Shown one piece after another: positions 7,745 to 16,658 of a DNA stretch of 64,000 bases. Positions within the stretch are counted from its first letter, which is position 1. Every line of letters begins with the position of its first letter. This DNA is from Geothrix oryzae (GTDB taxonomy: Bacteria > Acidobacteriota > Holophagae > Holophagales > Holophagaceae): positions 496,001-560,000 of the forward strand of contig NZ_AP027079.1 in assembly GCF_030295385.1 (NCBI RefSeq), in the 5' to 3' direction. A program made the position numbers and the translations under genes. The notes under the pieces were generated by a model. That model was not told the DNA's origin. It saw nothing but the letters and a program-made list of their open reading frames with translations, and did no database searches.

Positions 7745-9490
7745 GTGATCGCCCTCCGACCCGACAATCCCCTGATCGTCCAGAGCGATCGCACCCTGCT
7801 GCTCGAGGTGGCGCACCCTGATTTCGAGCAGGTGCGCGACGAGCTGGCCCGTTTCGCGGAACTGGTGAAGAGCCCCGAGCACATCCACACCTACCGCATC
7901 ACGCCCCTGAGTCTCTGGAACGCCTCGGCTTCGGGCGTGGCCTGCGCGGACATCCTCGAGACCTTGAACACCTGGTCCAAATACCCGGTGCCGCAGAACC
8001 TGCTGCAGGAGATCGAGGACCACGGCACGCGCTACGGCAAGTTGCGCCTGGTGGCCAAGGGCGACCGGCTGGCGCTGGAAATGGATGACCGGGGCCTCTT
8101 CTGGGAACTCGAGAACCAGAAGTCCCTGTTCGGCCTGCTGGCGGAGCCCTATCCGGACGAGAAGGGCATCTTCCTGCACACGGGGATGCGCGGCGAGGTG
8201 AAGCTGCAGCTCATCCGCCTGGGCCACCCCGTCCAGGACATGGCCGGCTACAAGCCCGGCGACCCGCTCCCCTTCGAGCTGTCGCCCATCACCAAGCAGA
8301 ATGGCAAGCCCTTCGGCCTGCGCCACTACCAGCAGGCCGCGGTGGATGTCTTCCACGCGGGCGGAGGGCCCGACGGTGGTGCGGGCGTGCTGGTGCTGCC
8401 CTGCGGCGCGGGGAAGACGGTCATCGGCATCGGCTGCATGGGCAGCCTGCAGACGCACACCCTGGTGCTCACCACCAACGGCACCGCCGTGAAGCAGTGG
8501 AAGCAGGAGCTGCTGGACAAGACTACGCTCACCGAAGACCAGGTGGGCCTCTACACGGGCGACACCAAGGAGATCAAGCCCGTCACCATCGCCACCTACC
8601 AGATCCTCACCTACCGCCGGAGCAAGACGGGGCCCTTCGAGCACTTCAAGCTCTTCGAGGCCGCCAACTGGGGGCTGGTGATCTACGACGAAGTGCACAT
8701 GCTGCCCGCGCCGGTGTTCCGCGCGGTGGCCGAGCTCCAGGCCAAGCGGCGCCTGGGCCTCACGGCCACCCTGGTGCGCGAGGACGGCAAGGAAGAGGAT
8801 GTCTTCAGCCTCATCGGCCCCAAGCGGGTGGATGTGCCCTGGAAGATGCTGGAGAAGGACGGCTTCATCGCCACGGCCCACTGCCTCGAAATCCGGGTTC
8901 CCCTGCCGACCGACGAGCGCATGGAGTACGCCGTGGCGGACCAGCGCCAGCGCTTCCGCATCGCCTCGGAGAACAGCCTGAAGCTGGCGGTGATGGACGA
9001 ACTGCTGGCCGGGCACCCCAAGGACAACATCCTCGTCATCGGCCAGTACCTCGAGCAGCTCCGGATCATCGGGGAGCGCCTGGGGGCGCCGGTGCTCACG
9101 GGACAGACCCCCGAGAAGGAGCGCGAGGTGCTCTTCCGGCAGTTCCGCGAAGGCCAGCTGCGGGTGCTCATCGTGAGCAAGGTGGCCAATTTCGCCATCG
9201 ACCTGCCCGATGCCTCCGTGGCCATCCAGGTGAGCGGCACCTTCGGCTCGCGCCAGGAGGAGGCCCAGCGCCTGGGCCGGATCCTGCGTCCCAAGGGCGA
9301 GCGCAATGTGAGCTACTTCTATTCGCTCATCAGCAGCGAAACCACCGAGCAGGAATTCGCCCGCAACCGCCAGCTGTTCCTCACGGAGCAGGGCTACCGC
9401 TACCTCATCGAAAGCCGCCGTTTCGACGACACGGGCCACCTCAACGAGCCGGCCGTCTGGAAGCGGCTGCTGGAGGAAACCGCAGGCTAG
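7745..9490 (+). CDS. Bacterial XPB-type superfamily 2 DNA helicase
   Basis: A 581-residue helicase read from a GTG. The N-terminus (PLIVQSDRTLLLEVAHPDFE, then HIHTYRITPLSLWNA) closely follows the damage-recognition-like domain of mycobacterial XPB. Helicase motifs: Walker A LPCGAGKT (about residues 217-224), DEVH box YDEVHMLP (about 315-322), GLTATLVREDG (motif III and RED region), and the C-terminal motif VI region QRLGRILRPKGE. Bacterial XPBs are ATP-driven 3'-5' helicases thought to act in DNA repair. The gene is divergent from the dockerin protein and convergent with pgpA. Its usual partner family is encoded at 1787-3697. No N-terminal or nuclease fusion is present. Confidence 0.92.
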   Translation: MIALRPDNPLIVQSDRTLLLEVAHPDFEQVRDELARFAELVKSPEHIHTYRITPLSLWNASASGVACADILETLNTWSKYPVPQNLLQEIEDHGTRYGKLRLVAKGDRLALEMDDRGLFWELENQKSLFGLLAEPYPDEKGIFLHTGMRGEVKLQLIRLGHPVQDMAGYKPGDPLPFELSPITKQNGKPFGLRHYQQAAVDVFHAGGGPDGGAGVLVLPCGAGKTVIGIGCMGSLQTHTLVLTTNGTAVKQWKQELLDKTTLTEDQVGLYTGDTKEIKPVTIATYQILTYRRSKTGPFEHFKLFEAANWGLVIYDEVHMLPAPVFRAVAELQAKRRLGLTATLVREDGKEEDVFSLIGPKRVDVPWKMLEKDGFIATAHCLEIRVPLPTDERMEYAVADQRQRFRIASENSLKLAVMDELLAGHPKDNILVIGQYLEQLRIIGERLGAPVLTGQTPEKEREVLFRQFREGQLRVLIVSKVANFAIDLPDASVAIQVSGTFGSRQEEAQRLGRILRPKGERNVSYFYSLISSETTEQEFARNRQLFLTEQGYRYLIESRRFDDTGHLNEPAVWKRLLEETAG

Positions 9491-9519
9491 CGCCTGGGGT
9501 TTAAAGGCAGGCTAGCGCC
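9482..9519. repeat. 13-bp direct repeat carrying both convergent stop codons
   Basis: GCAGGCTAGCGCC occurs at 9482-9494 and again at 9507-9519. The first copy supplies the TAG of the XPB gene on the plus strand; the second supplies the TAG of pgpA on the minus strand. The repeat itself is exact; its origin is unknown. Confidence 0.7.
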
Positions 9520-10096
9520 ACAGCTCCGGGTGCAGCAGCGACCGGGCGCCCAGCCACTGGTCCAGGGGCCACACGAAGAGCGCGGCAAACAGGCCTGCCA
9601 GCACATCGTCCATGACCACACCCCAGCCCCCGGGCAGGCGCTGGGCGGTGTCCACGGGGCCGGGCTTCCAGATGTCGAAGAGGCGGAAGAGTAGGAAGGG
9701 CGCCACCAGCCGGGCGGCCCACAGGCTCCAGGGCTGGGGCTGGACCGTGACCGTGAAGAGCAGCGGCGTGAGCGCGAACCAGAGGCCCGCCCACTCGTCG
9801 ATCACGACGAAGGAGGGGTCCTTCTGGCCCGTCTCCGCCACGACGCGTCCCGCCGCCCAGGCGGCCAGCAGGGTGAGGGCCAGGGGGGCCGCCAGCCGGA
9901 GCCAGGGCGCCCAGGCCTGGCCGCGCAGGTTGAGCACCAGCAGCAGCCAGGCCCCCAGCCCCGCCAGGCTGCCCCAGGTACCCGGGGCCGGCCTCAGATA
10001 CCCGCTGCCGAACCCCGTGGCCAACCACCAGGCGATCCGCGGCGCCTTCTTCCCTGAGGACTGAGGACCGAGGGCTGAAGCCTGTTCTTCAGACAT
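9512..10096 (-). CDS. pgpA: Phosphatidylglycerophosphatase A
   Basis: A 194-residue membrane protein that should dephosphorylate phosphatidylglycerophosphate to phosphatidylglycerol in phospholipid synthesis. Family signatures: ATGFGSGYLRPAPGTWGSL near the N-terminus, VVIDEWAGLWFAL in the middle, and FRLFDIWKPGPVDTAQRL with GWGVVMDDVLAGL towards the end, whose acidic residues bind Mg. About four hydrophobic spans are visible. The start overlaps the end of the upstream permease gene by 8 bases, so it is probably the last gene of that transcript, although the functions are unrelated. Confidence 0.92.
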   Translation of the reverse strand: MSEEQASALGPQSSGKKAPRIAWWLATGFGSGYLRPAPGTWGSLAGLGAWLLLVLNLRGQAWAPWLRLAAPLALTLLAAWAAGRVVAETGQKDPSFVVIDEWAGLWFALTPLLFTVTVQPQPWSLWAARLVAPFLLFRLFDIWKPGPVDTAQRLPGGWGVVMDDVLAGLFAALFVWPLDQWLGARSLLHPELWR

Positions 10097-11333
10097 GTCT
10101 CAGCGCCTCCACGATGCGCAGCCGGGCGGCCTTGAGGCCCGGGAACAGGGCGCTCACCTGGAGGGTCGCCTGCAGCCCCAGGGCCACGATGGCGTAGACG
10201 CCGGGGACGAAGTGGATGTTCAGTTCATAGCCGTGGCTGGTGCCGGGAGGGGCGGGCATCTGGAGGTGGAGGGCGTTGAGTCCCGCCCGCAGCAGGAGCG
10301 TGGTCGCCAGGCCGAGGGCGCTGCCCATGAAGCCCAGGAAGGCCCCCTCCCACTGGAGCAGCTTCAGCAGCTGCCCCGGCTGCAGGCCCATGGCCCGCAG
10401 GACGCCGAACTCGCGCACCCGCTCCATGACCGACATCAGCAGGGTGTTGACCGTGGCCAGCAGCACCACCAGGAACAGCACCAAGCCCATGAAGCCGAAG
10501 ATGGCGAAGTAGAGCAGCTTCACCTGCCGATAGAAGGAGGCCAGCTCGAACCATGGTTTCACGGAGGTGTCCGGCAGCAGGGTTTGGATCCGCCCCTGCT
10601 CAGAAGCGGTGTCCTGGGGTCGCTTCAGCACGACGGACAGCCGCGACCGGGCCGCCCCCGCGTCCAACAGCTGCCCCGCGGTGCCCAGGCTCGCGGTGAG
10701 GACGCGATCGTTGAGTTCGCGGAGTCCCAGATCCTGGAGGCCCACGACCTCCACATCCACGGCGTTCAGCGCGCCGTCGCGGGTGGTGGACATCAGGGTG
10801 AGCGAGCTGCCCACCGAGGCGCCCAGGGCCCGCGCCAGGCCCGTGCCAAGGATCACCTCCCGGGCCGAGGGGTCGGCGGAGAGCCAGCGGGAACCGGTGC
10901 CGCCGGGGGCCGTGGCGCCGTCCTTCAGCGAATCGAGGCAGGCCATGTGCTTCGGCTCCAGCACGGGATCCACGGCCGTGCCGAGGAAGGCCACGCTCTT
11001 CGCGCCGCTGGACAGCAGGCCCATGAACTGGATGCGGGGCAGTACCTCGGCCACGGCCGGGTCCCGGCGCAGCTTCAGGGCCAGCGCCTCCCCGTCGGGC
11101 AGGGCCCGCTCCAGGCTCTGGGCCTCGTCACCCTCCAGGGCGCCGGGGGGCATGACCTGGAGGTGGCCCAGGCCCCCGCGGATGGCGGCATCGGACAGCC
11201 CCTGGAAGGTCTGGGCCATGAAGCCCCCGGCCAGGCTCAGGGCGAGGAAGCCGGCCACCACCACCATGAGCGTGAGGGCCGTGCGCCGCCGCTGGCGCAG
11301 CAGGTTGCGGAGGGCCAGGCGCGCGAGGATCAC
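10089..11333 (-). CDS. ABC transporter permease of the FtsX/LolC-E/MacB type
   Basis: A 414-residue permease. The GTG at 11333 (VILARLALRNLLRQRRRTAL) is chosen because homologues start with this amphipathic helix and upstream sequence in frame is non-coding. One span follows at about 25-45 (LTLMVVVAGFLALSLAGGFM), then a 220-residue periplasmic domain, then three spans typical of FtsX domains (LLYFAIFGFMGLVLFLVVLL; the coupling segment RVREFGVLRAMGLQPGQLL; a final span near the end). The ATPase is encoded immediately upstream. LolCE-like pairs extract lipoproteins from the inner membrane, but with one permease gene the substrate cannot be fixed from sequence. Confidence 0.8.
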   Translation of the reverse strand: MILARLALRNLLRQRRRTALTLMVVVAGFLALSLAGGFMAQTFQGLSDAAIRGGLGHLQVMPPGALEGDEAQSLERALPDGEALALKLRRDPAVAEVLPRIQFMGLLSSGAKSVAFLGTAVDPVLEPKHMACLDSLKDGATAPGGTGSRWLSADPSAREVILGTGLARALGASVGSSLTLMSTTRDGALNAVDVEVVGLQDLGLRELNDRVLTASLGTAGQLLDAGAARSRLSVVLKRPQDTASEQGRIQTLLPDTSVKPWFELASFYRQVKLLYFAIFGFMGLVLFLVVLLATVNTLLMSVMERVREFGVLRAMGLQPGQLLKLLQWEGAFLGFMGSALGLATTLLLRAGLNALHLQMPAPPGTSHGYELNIHFVPGVYAIVALGLQATLQVSALFPGLKAARLRIVEALRHV

Positions 11334-11376
11334 GGGCGCACCCCAGGGCCACGGGAAGGCAGGACCCGTTTTTTCT

Positions 11377-12045
11377 TCATGCCGCCTCCACCAGCCGCCC
11401 GTCAGCGAGGCGGTACACCCGATGGGCCCGGGCGATGACAGCGGGGTCGTGGCTGGCCACGAGGAAGGTCGCGCCTCGCTCAGCGGCGAGATCCGCCATG
11501 AGGTCCATGAGCGGCCCGCCATGGGCGTGGTCGAGGCTGGCGGTGGGTTCGTCCGCCAGCACCAGGAGCGGGTCCGGGGCCAGAGCGCGGGCGATGGCGA
11601 CCCGCTGTTGCTGGCCGCCGCTCAGCTGGCCGGGGCGGTGATGCAGGCGGTCCGCGAGTCCCACGCGGTCCAGGGCGGCGGCGGCGCGGCGGCGGGCCTC
11701 GACCTCGGCGATCCCCTGGAGCTGCAGGGGCAGCATCGCATTTTCCAGGGCGGAGAGCACCGGCACCAGGTTGAAGGCCTGGAACACGAAGCCCAGGCGC
11801 CGCAGGCGGAGGTCGCAGCGCTCCCGCTCCGACAGGCTGGACACCTCCTGTCCATCCAGGAGGACGGCGCCCTCGTCAGGCTGATCCAGCAGGCCCGCCA
11901 GCTGGAGCAGGGTGGTCTTGCCGCTCCCGCTGGGCCCTGCCAGGACGGCCAGGCAGCCTTTCGGCACCGCCAGCGTCACGCCGAACACGCCGGCGCGCTC
12001 GCCGCCGAGTTCATAGGCGCGGGTCAGGTTGCGGAACTGCAGCAT
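11377..12045 (-). CDS. ABC transporter ATP-binding protein (LolD/MacB type)
   Basis: A 222-residue ATPase with all nucleotide-binding motifs: Walker A GPSGSGKTT (about 38-46), Q-loop VFQAFNLVPVLS, signature LSGGQQQRVAIARAL (about 138-152), Walker B LLVLADEPTASLD and switch His in ATFLVASHD. The order is that of the MacB/LolD/FtsE subfamily. It pairs with the permease 43 bases downstream and is the first gene of a run that continues into pgpA. Confidence 0.88.
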   Translation of the reverse strand: MLQFRNLTRAYELGGERAGVFGVTLAVPKGCLAVLAGPSGSGKTTLLQLAGLLDQPDEGAVLLDGQEVSSLSERERCDLRLRRLGFVFQAFNLVPVLSALENAMLPLQLQGIAEVEARRRAAAALDRVGLADRLHHRPGQLSGGQQQRVAIARALAPDPLLVLADEPTASLDHAHGGPLMDLMADLAAERGATFLVASHDPAVIARAHRVYRLADGRLVEAA

Positions 12046-12071
12046 CCGACCAGTGTAGCCTTCCCTTTGAT

Positions 12072-14261
12072 TCAGAACTGCATGGCCCAGGCCAGCTTGG
12101 CGAAGAGCCCCCGCTCCACCATCCGTTCGGTGGGGAGGATGGCGAGGGGATCCCGCCGCCGCTGGCCGGACCAGCCCACATAGGCGTTGGTGAAGGCATT
12201 GGGCTGCCAGCCCAGGAAGGCCTTGAGGAACTTGTCCACGCCGTCGATCTCCGACCCGTCGTACCGCACCACGAAGGCCTGGGCCTTCAGGTAGAAGAAG
12301 CGGGGCATCTGGTAGGTGGCCGTGGTGGTCAGCTTCCGGGCCCGCACGAGCCGCAGGTCGTCGGACTCGCGACTCAGCTCCGTCCTCTGGGCCGTCAGGT
12401 CGTAGCAGACATCTCCCACGGCGCCGTGGGAGCTGAAGCTGGTGGTGTGGATGCGCGCCGGGGCGCCGGTGGCCAGATCGATGGTGCGCCCCTCGATGAC
12501 CCGGGCCAGCAGCTGCGCCCAGCTGAGCTTCTTCCAGCTCAGGGCCATGTTGATGTTGCGGGTGGCGTTGGAGGTCACCTCGTCATCGGCCCAGGTGCGC
12601 CCCGCGATGTCCCAGTCCACGCTCCAGGCCCAGCGGTTGGCGGTCTCCACATAGGCGCTCAGGCCCACGGCGCGATCGAAGGGATTGCCGTTCCACCAGG
12701 TGAGGCGCCGTCCGCGCAGGCTGGCGTTCGCCTGGGAGAACCGCCCGCCGTTCCAGGTGCCTTGCCATCCGAAGGACCCGGTCTGCTGGCGGTAGCCCCG
12801 GAGGTCCGTGAACCCCGAGACCAGCACGAGGCCGGGGCTGGTGGTCTGGTTGACGGCCGACGCGAACCAGTGGCGGGTGTTCCAGTCCAGTTCGGCCGAG
12901 GTGGAGGTCCCGCGCTGGGAGAGGAGGCCGCCGTCGGCCTGGGGCAGGCGCGAGGTGGCGCTCATGGCGCTGCCGATGACATGGAATTCGGAGCCCAGGT
13001 ACTGATCCAGGTAGATGCCGCCGCTCTGACCGCCGATCAGTCCACCGGCGGCATCCGGCCCGCCCTGCAGGCGCTTGTCCGTGCCGAGGAAGGACAGGCC
13101 CGAACCCCGGCCGTCCAGCTGAAGGCGCAGCGCCGCCGCCGTGTCGCGGGTGGGCAGTCCGTCCACGCCCCGGGCGCCGTTGGCGCTCAGCATGAGGCCG
13201 CCATCCTCGTCCTTGGCGTGGAGCACGGTCCAGCTGGCCAGCGAGTCCTGGCCCGAGACCTTGAGGCCGTAGAGGGGGCTCTGGATGGAGCGGCTGAAGA
13301 ATTGCCGCTGAGCGGAGGGCGGGGAGAGCAGATCCATGCCCTCCAGGAAAAAGGGGCGCCGCTCGGGGTAGAACACTCGAAAGCGGCTGTTGATCTGGAG
13401 CGGGTCCACATCCGCGTCGGCCGTGGCGAAGTCGGGGCGGTAGGTGCCTTCGAAGGTCAGGGCCGTGGTGGCGTAGCGGAGATCCATGCCCAGGCGGGTC
13501 TTGGACTCCGGGCGCGCGGCCGGATCGGTTTCCAGGGATTGGGTGCGGGCATGGGTGGCGAAGGGGATGAGCAGGAAGGGGGAGCCGGGCTTGTCCACCG
13601 GGGCACCGGAGACCCGGGCCATCTGGCAGATGTCGCACTGCACATCCTTGCTCATGCGGGGCCAGGAGATACCGTAGCGTCGCTCCCGGGGGATGATGCG
13701 CAGGATGCGGAAGGCCCAGTCGCCGGGGCGGCGGCGCAGGCTGCTGTAGGGGATGCGCATCTTCACGACATAGCCGTCCGGCGTCAGCACGCCGGTGGAA
13801 TCCCAGAGGCAGTCGTAGGAGGCGTTCTCTCCGGTGCTGTCGGTCATGATCTCGTCGATCTGGCCGCCCAGGGGCGTCACGAAGAAGCGGGCGATGCTCT
13901 GGCCCTTGCCGGAGGGATCCAGGTCCACGCCCACGAAGTCGAAGTCGCCGTTGTTGGTGTCACGCATGTGCCGGGCGGCGTGGATCTTCGCGGGCTCCGG
14001 GTCCTTGGCCTCCACGGCCACATAGAGCGCATCGGGGCCCCAGCCCACATGGACGATGGTGGGCCAGCGGTTCTCACCCTTGTCGTCCGGCATGATCATG
14101 CCGAACTCGGTGAGGACCAGGGCCTCCTTCCAGGTGGAGAGGTCCGCATCGCGGGCCATGGAAGGCGCCTGGGCCAGCCGGGGGATGGCGAGGTGGGGCG
14201 GGTTGGGCGCCTGAGAGGCCAGGATGGGCAGGCACAGAAGGGGCAGGGCCGGAACACGCAT
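12072..14261 (-). CDS. DUF5916 family outer-membrane protein with N-terminal CBM9-like domain
   Basis: A 729-residue exported protein (signal peptide MRVPALPLLCLPILASQA). Residues about 30-235 form a CBM9-like beta sandwich (IVHVGWGPDALYVAVEAKDP, NGDFDFVGVDLDP, WAFRILRIIPRERR) seen at the front of DUF5916 proteins. From about 245 to the end the sequence alternates polar and hydrophobic residues in beta-strand fashion with VFYPERRPFFLEGMDLL, a DUF5916 hallmark. It ends in Phe (KLAWAMQF), the usual last residue of outer-membrane barrels. Homologues are often called hydrolases without evidence; substrate and role are unknown. It follows the ABC genes on the same strand but has its own gap of 128 bases upstream. 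Confidence 0.8.
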   Translation of the reverse strand: MRVPALPLLCLPILASQAPNPPHLAIPRLAQAPSMARDADLSTWKEALVLTEFGMIMPDDKGENRWPTIVHVGWGPDALYVAVEAKDPEPAKIHAARHMRDTNNGDFDFVGVDLDPSGKGQSIARFFVTPLGGQIDEIMTDSTGENASYDCLWDSTGVLTPDGYVVKMRIPYSSLRRRPGDWAFRILRIIPRERRYGISWPRMSKDVQCDICQMARVSGAPVDKPGSPFLLIPFATHARTQSLETDPAARPESKTRLGMDLRYATTALTFEGTYRPDFATADADVDPLQINSRFRVFYPERRPFFLEGMDLLSPPSAQRQFFSRSIQSPLYGLKVSGQDSLASWTVLHAKDEDGGLMLSANGARGVDGLPTRDTAAALRLQLDGRGSGLSFLGTDKRLQGGPDAAGGLIGGQSGGIYLDQYLGSEFHVIGSAMSATSRLPQADGGLLSQRGTSTSAELDWNTRHWFASAVNQTTSPGLVLVSGFTDLRGYRQQTGSFGWQGTWNGGRFSQANASLRGRRLTWWNGNPFDRAVGLSAYVETANRWAWSVDWDIAGRTWADDEVTSNATRNINMALSWKKLSWAQLLARVIEGRTIDLATGAPARIHTTSFSSHGAVGDVCYDLTAQRTELSRESDDLRLVRARKLTTTATYQMPRFFYLKAQAFVVRYDGSEIDGVDKFLKAFLGWQPNAFTNAYVGWSGQRRRDPLAILPTERMVERGLFAKLAWAMQF

Positions 14262-14389
14262 GAAGGGATCCCCGAATCAAAGAAGGACTCGGGTGGGCCT
14301 ACGAGGACTTTCGCAGGTCCGTTTAGGCACGACCTGGCTTTTCCTCTGGCGCCATGTTCAAGTGATCCCACCCCACGCCTGGACCCCCG

Positions 14390-15208
14390 ATGACGGAAGC
14401 CCCCAGCCCCGCCGTGTCTGCCCCTGACGCCCACCGCGTCAACCGGGCCTTCGCGGGCGTGGGGGCGGGTCTGGGGCTCGCCGCGTGGTACCACCTGTTC
14501 ACCTTCCCCCTGGGGCTGGCCTCCGCCCTCGTCATGAAGACGCACCTCCGCCTGGGGCTCTTCTTGGGGTTCCTGGCCCTTCTCGCGGTGGTGCCCGGGG
14601 TCCTCTGGGTGGCGACCTCCGCCTGGGGTAGGCAGTGGCGGAGGGCGCTTCCCCTGGCTGCCGTGAGCTGGGGGGTCCTGATCTGGACGGCCCTGTGCGT
14701 CCTGGCTTTCATCCCGCTGGTGGTGGGCTGGGCGCTGATCGTGGATCGACTCGTCGGCCTGCCCAGCCTTCCCAACCCCATGACCTCGGTCGGCGTGCTG
14801 GGCCTGGTGCTCGGGGCGCCCCTCTCGGAGGAAGTCCTGTGCCGGGGCTATGGCCTGGCGCGGATCCGCGAGCTCGCGGGGGATCGGCGGGCCCTGCTGT
14901 TCACGGCCCTCGTGTTCGCGCTGCTCCACGGCAGCTGGGTCAAGCTGCCGGGAACCTTCGCCCTCGGGCTCTTCCTCGGCTGGCTGGTTCTCCGCACGGG
15001 ATCCCTGTGGCCCGCCTTCGTCGGCCATGCCACCAACAACGGGGCCGTCTTCGCGTTGAGCCGGTGGGGCCCCGCGGCCGCCCTCGAGGCCGGGCACGCG
15101 AGCTGGCTCCTCATTGTCATGCTCGGGGCCGGGGGCCTGGCCTGCCTCGCCTTCCTGGGATCGACCCGAGTCCGCGGGCGGATCAGCGGGTTGAGCTCCT
15201 CGCCTTGA
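14390..15208 (+). CDS. CPBP (CAAX-like) family intramembrane metalloprotease
   Basis: A 272-residue protein with about seven hydrophobic spans. The three conserved family motifs are present: E-E-x-x-C-R-G in PLSEEVLCRGYG (about 145-156), F-x-x-x-H in VFALLHGSW, and H-x-x-x-N in GHATNNG. These Glu and His residues bind the catalytic zinc in known relatives. Bacterial members are linked to bacteriocin self-immunity or protein processing; the substrate here is unknown. The tail overlaps the convergent rimO gene by 26 bases. Confidence 0.85.
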   Translation: MTEAPSPAVSAPDAHRVNRAFAGVGAGLGLAAWYHLFTFPLGLASALVMKTHLRLGLFLGFLALLAVVPGVLWVATSAWGRQWRRALPLAAVSWGVLIWTALCVLAFIPLVVGWALIVDRLVGLPSLPNPMTSVGVLGLVLGAPLSEEVLCRGYGLARIRELAGDRRALLFTALVFALLHGSWVKLPGTFALGLFLGWLVLRTGSLWPAFVGHATNNGAVFALSRWGPAAALEAGHASWLLIVMLGAGGLACLAFLGSTRVRGRISGLSSSP

Positions 15209-16565
15209 AGGCGGTTTCGTAGGCGGCGGTGCTGGCCTCCAGGCCGCCCTCCTCGACCTCGCCGATGAGGTCGTAGGCGTGGGCCTTCACGATGCGCACC
15301 TTCTGGATGGTGTTGACCTGGGGCGCACCGTCCACCAGCAGCACATTGCCGTCGATGTCCGGGGCCTGGCCCGCGTGGCGGCCCTTGACCAGGAGGTCGG
15401 TCTCCTCATGGGCGCCCTCCACGAGCACCTCGATGACCTGGCCCACCTTCTCCTGGTTCTTCTCCCGGGCGATCTTCTGCTGCAGCTCCAGAATGCGGCG
15501 CTTGCGGGACTCCTTGGTCCGCTTGGGGATGGGGTCGCCCAGGCCGAAGGCGGAAGTCCCCTCCTCGGGGCTGTAGGTGAAGACGCCCACATGGTCGAAG
15601 CGGGCCTCCTTCACGAAGGCCTTCAGCTCCTCGAAGGCGGCGTCGTCCTCGCCGGGGAAGCCCACGATGAAGTTGGACCGGATGGCGATGCCCGGCACGA
15701 TGCGGCGCACCTTCTCGAGCAGCTTCAGGAACTGGGCGCGGCTGCCGCCGCGGGCCATGGCCTTGAGGATGGCCGCGTCCGCGTGCTGCAGCGGCATGTC
15801 CAGATAGCGGGCGCAGTTCGGCGTCTCGGCGATGGCATGCAGCAGGCCGTCCGTGAGGCGGTTCGGGTAGGCGTAGTGGATGCGGAACCAGCGGAGGCCC
15901 TCCACCTGGCCCAGGGCGCGGACCAGCTTCTCCAGGGCATCGGGATCGCCGAAGTCGCGACCGTAGTCCGTGGTGTCCTGCCCCACGAGGCTGATCTCGA
16001 GGACACCCTGGGCCACGAGGTTCCGGGCCTCGGCCACGACGCTCTCGACGCTGCGGCTGCGCTGGCCACCGCGGAGCCGGGGGATGACGCAGAAGGCGCA
16101 GGCGTGGTCGCAGCCTTCACTGATCTTCAGGTAGGCGCTGGCCTTGGGCGTGGTGAGCATCCGAGGGCTCTGCTCGGTGTAGAGGTAGTCGGGGTTGGGA
16201 TTCAGCTCGAAGGCGGCTCCAGCGCCGATCACCTCGGCGATCTGCTCGATGTCCCGGGTGCCCAGGCACGCGTCGATCTCCGGCATCTCAGCCATGAGCT
16301 CGTCGCGGTACCGCTCCACCAGGCAGCCGGCCACGATGAGTTTCTGGCAGGCCCCCTCCTTCTTCATGGAGGCGGCCTGGAGGATGGCCTCGACGCTCTC
16401 CTGCTTGGCGGCGTCGATGAAGCCGCAGGTGTTCACCACCAGCACCTGGGCCTCCTCCAGCACGGGGGTGATCTGGTAGCCCTTGAGCCGCAGGTGGCCC
16501 AGCATGACTTCCGAATCCACCAGGTTCTTGGGGCAGCCCAGGGACATGAAACCGACTTTGGTCAA
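15183..16565 (-). CDS. rimO: Ribosomal protein S12 Asp methylthiotransferase
   Basis: A 460-residue radical-SAM enzyme that adds a methylthio group to a conserved Asp of ribosomal protein S12. The N-terminal UPF0004 domain shows KVGFMSLGCPKNLVDSE and the cluster Cys in NTCGF and AGCLVERY. The radical-SAM motif C-x3-C-x2-C is in ISEGCDHACAFCVIPRLRG, and a C-terminal TRAM domain follows (QVIEVLVEGAHEETDLLVKG). A TTG start at 16565 is proposed because GGAGG lies four bases before it and the protein then begins like other RimO proteins. An in-frame ATG at 16598 has no ribosome-binding site. Confidence 0.9.
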   Translation of the reverse strand: MTKVGFMSLGCPKNLVDSEVMLGHLRLKGYQITPVLEEAQVLVVNTCGFIDAAKQESVEAILQAASMKKEGACQKLIVAGCLVERYRDELMAEMPEIDACLGTRDIEQIAEVIGAGAAFELNPNPDYLYTEQSPRMLTTPKASAYLKISEGCDHACAFCVIPRLRGGQRSRSVESVVAEARNLVAQGVLEISLVGQDTTDYGRDFGDPDALEKLVRALGQVEGLRWFRIHYAYPNRLTDGLLHAIAETPNCARYLDMPLQHADAAILKAMARGGSRAQFLKLLEKVRRIVPGIAIRSNFIVGFPGEDDAAFEELKAFVKEARFDHVGVFTYSPEEGTSAFGLGDPIPKRTKESRKRRILELQQKIAREKNQEKVGQVIEVLVEGAHEETDLLVKGRHAGQAPDIDGNVLLVDGAPQVNTIQKVRIVKAHAYDLIGEVEEGGLEASTAAYETAFKARSSTR

Positions 16566-16658
16566 CGGACCTCCGACCACCTGCTGGTGGAACCTCATAG
16601 AATACCGCGCCCTGCCGATACCGTCAGCAGCGCGTGATAAACTCACCACCCCTCCGGA

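Noticed and set aside
7640-9439. 599-codon minus-strand frame opposite the XPB helicase
   Set aside because: Third-codon-position GC bias of the helicase gene keeps it open; no ribosome-binding site or domain.
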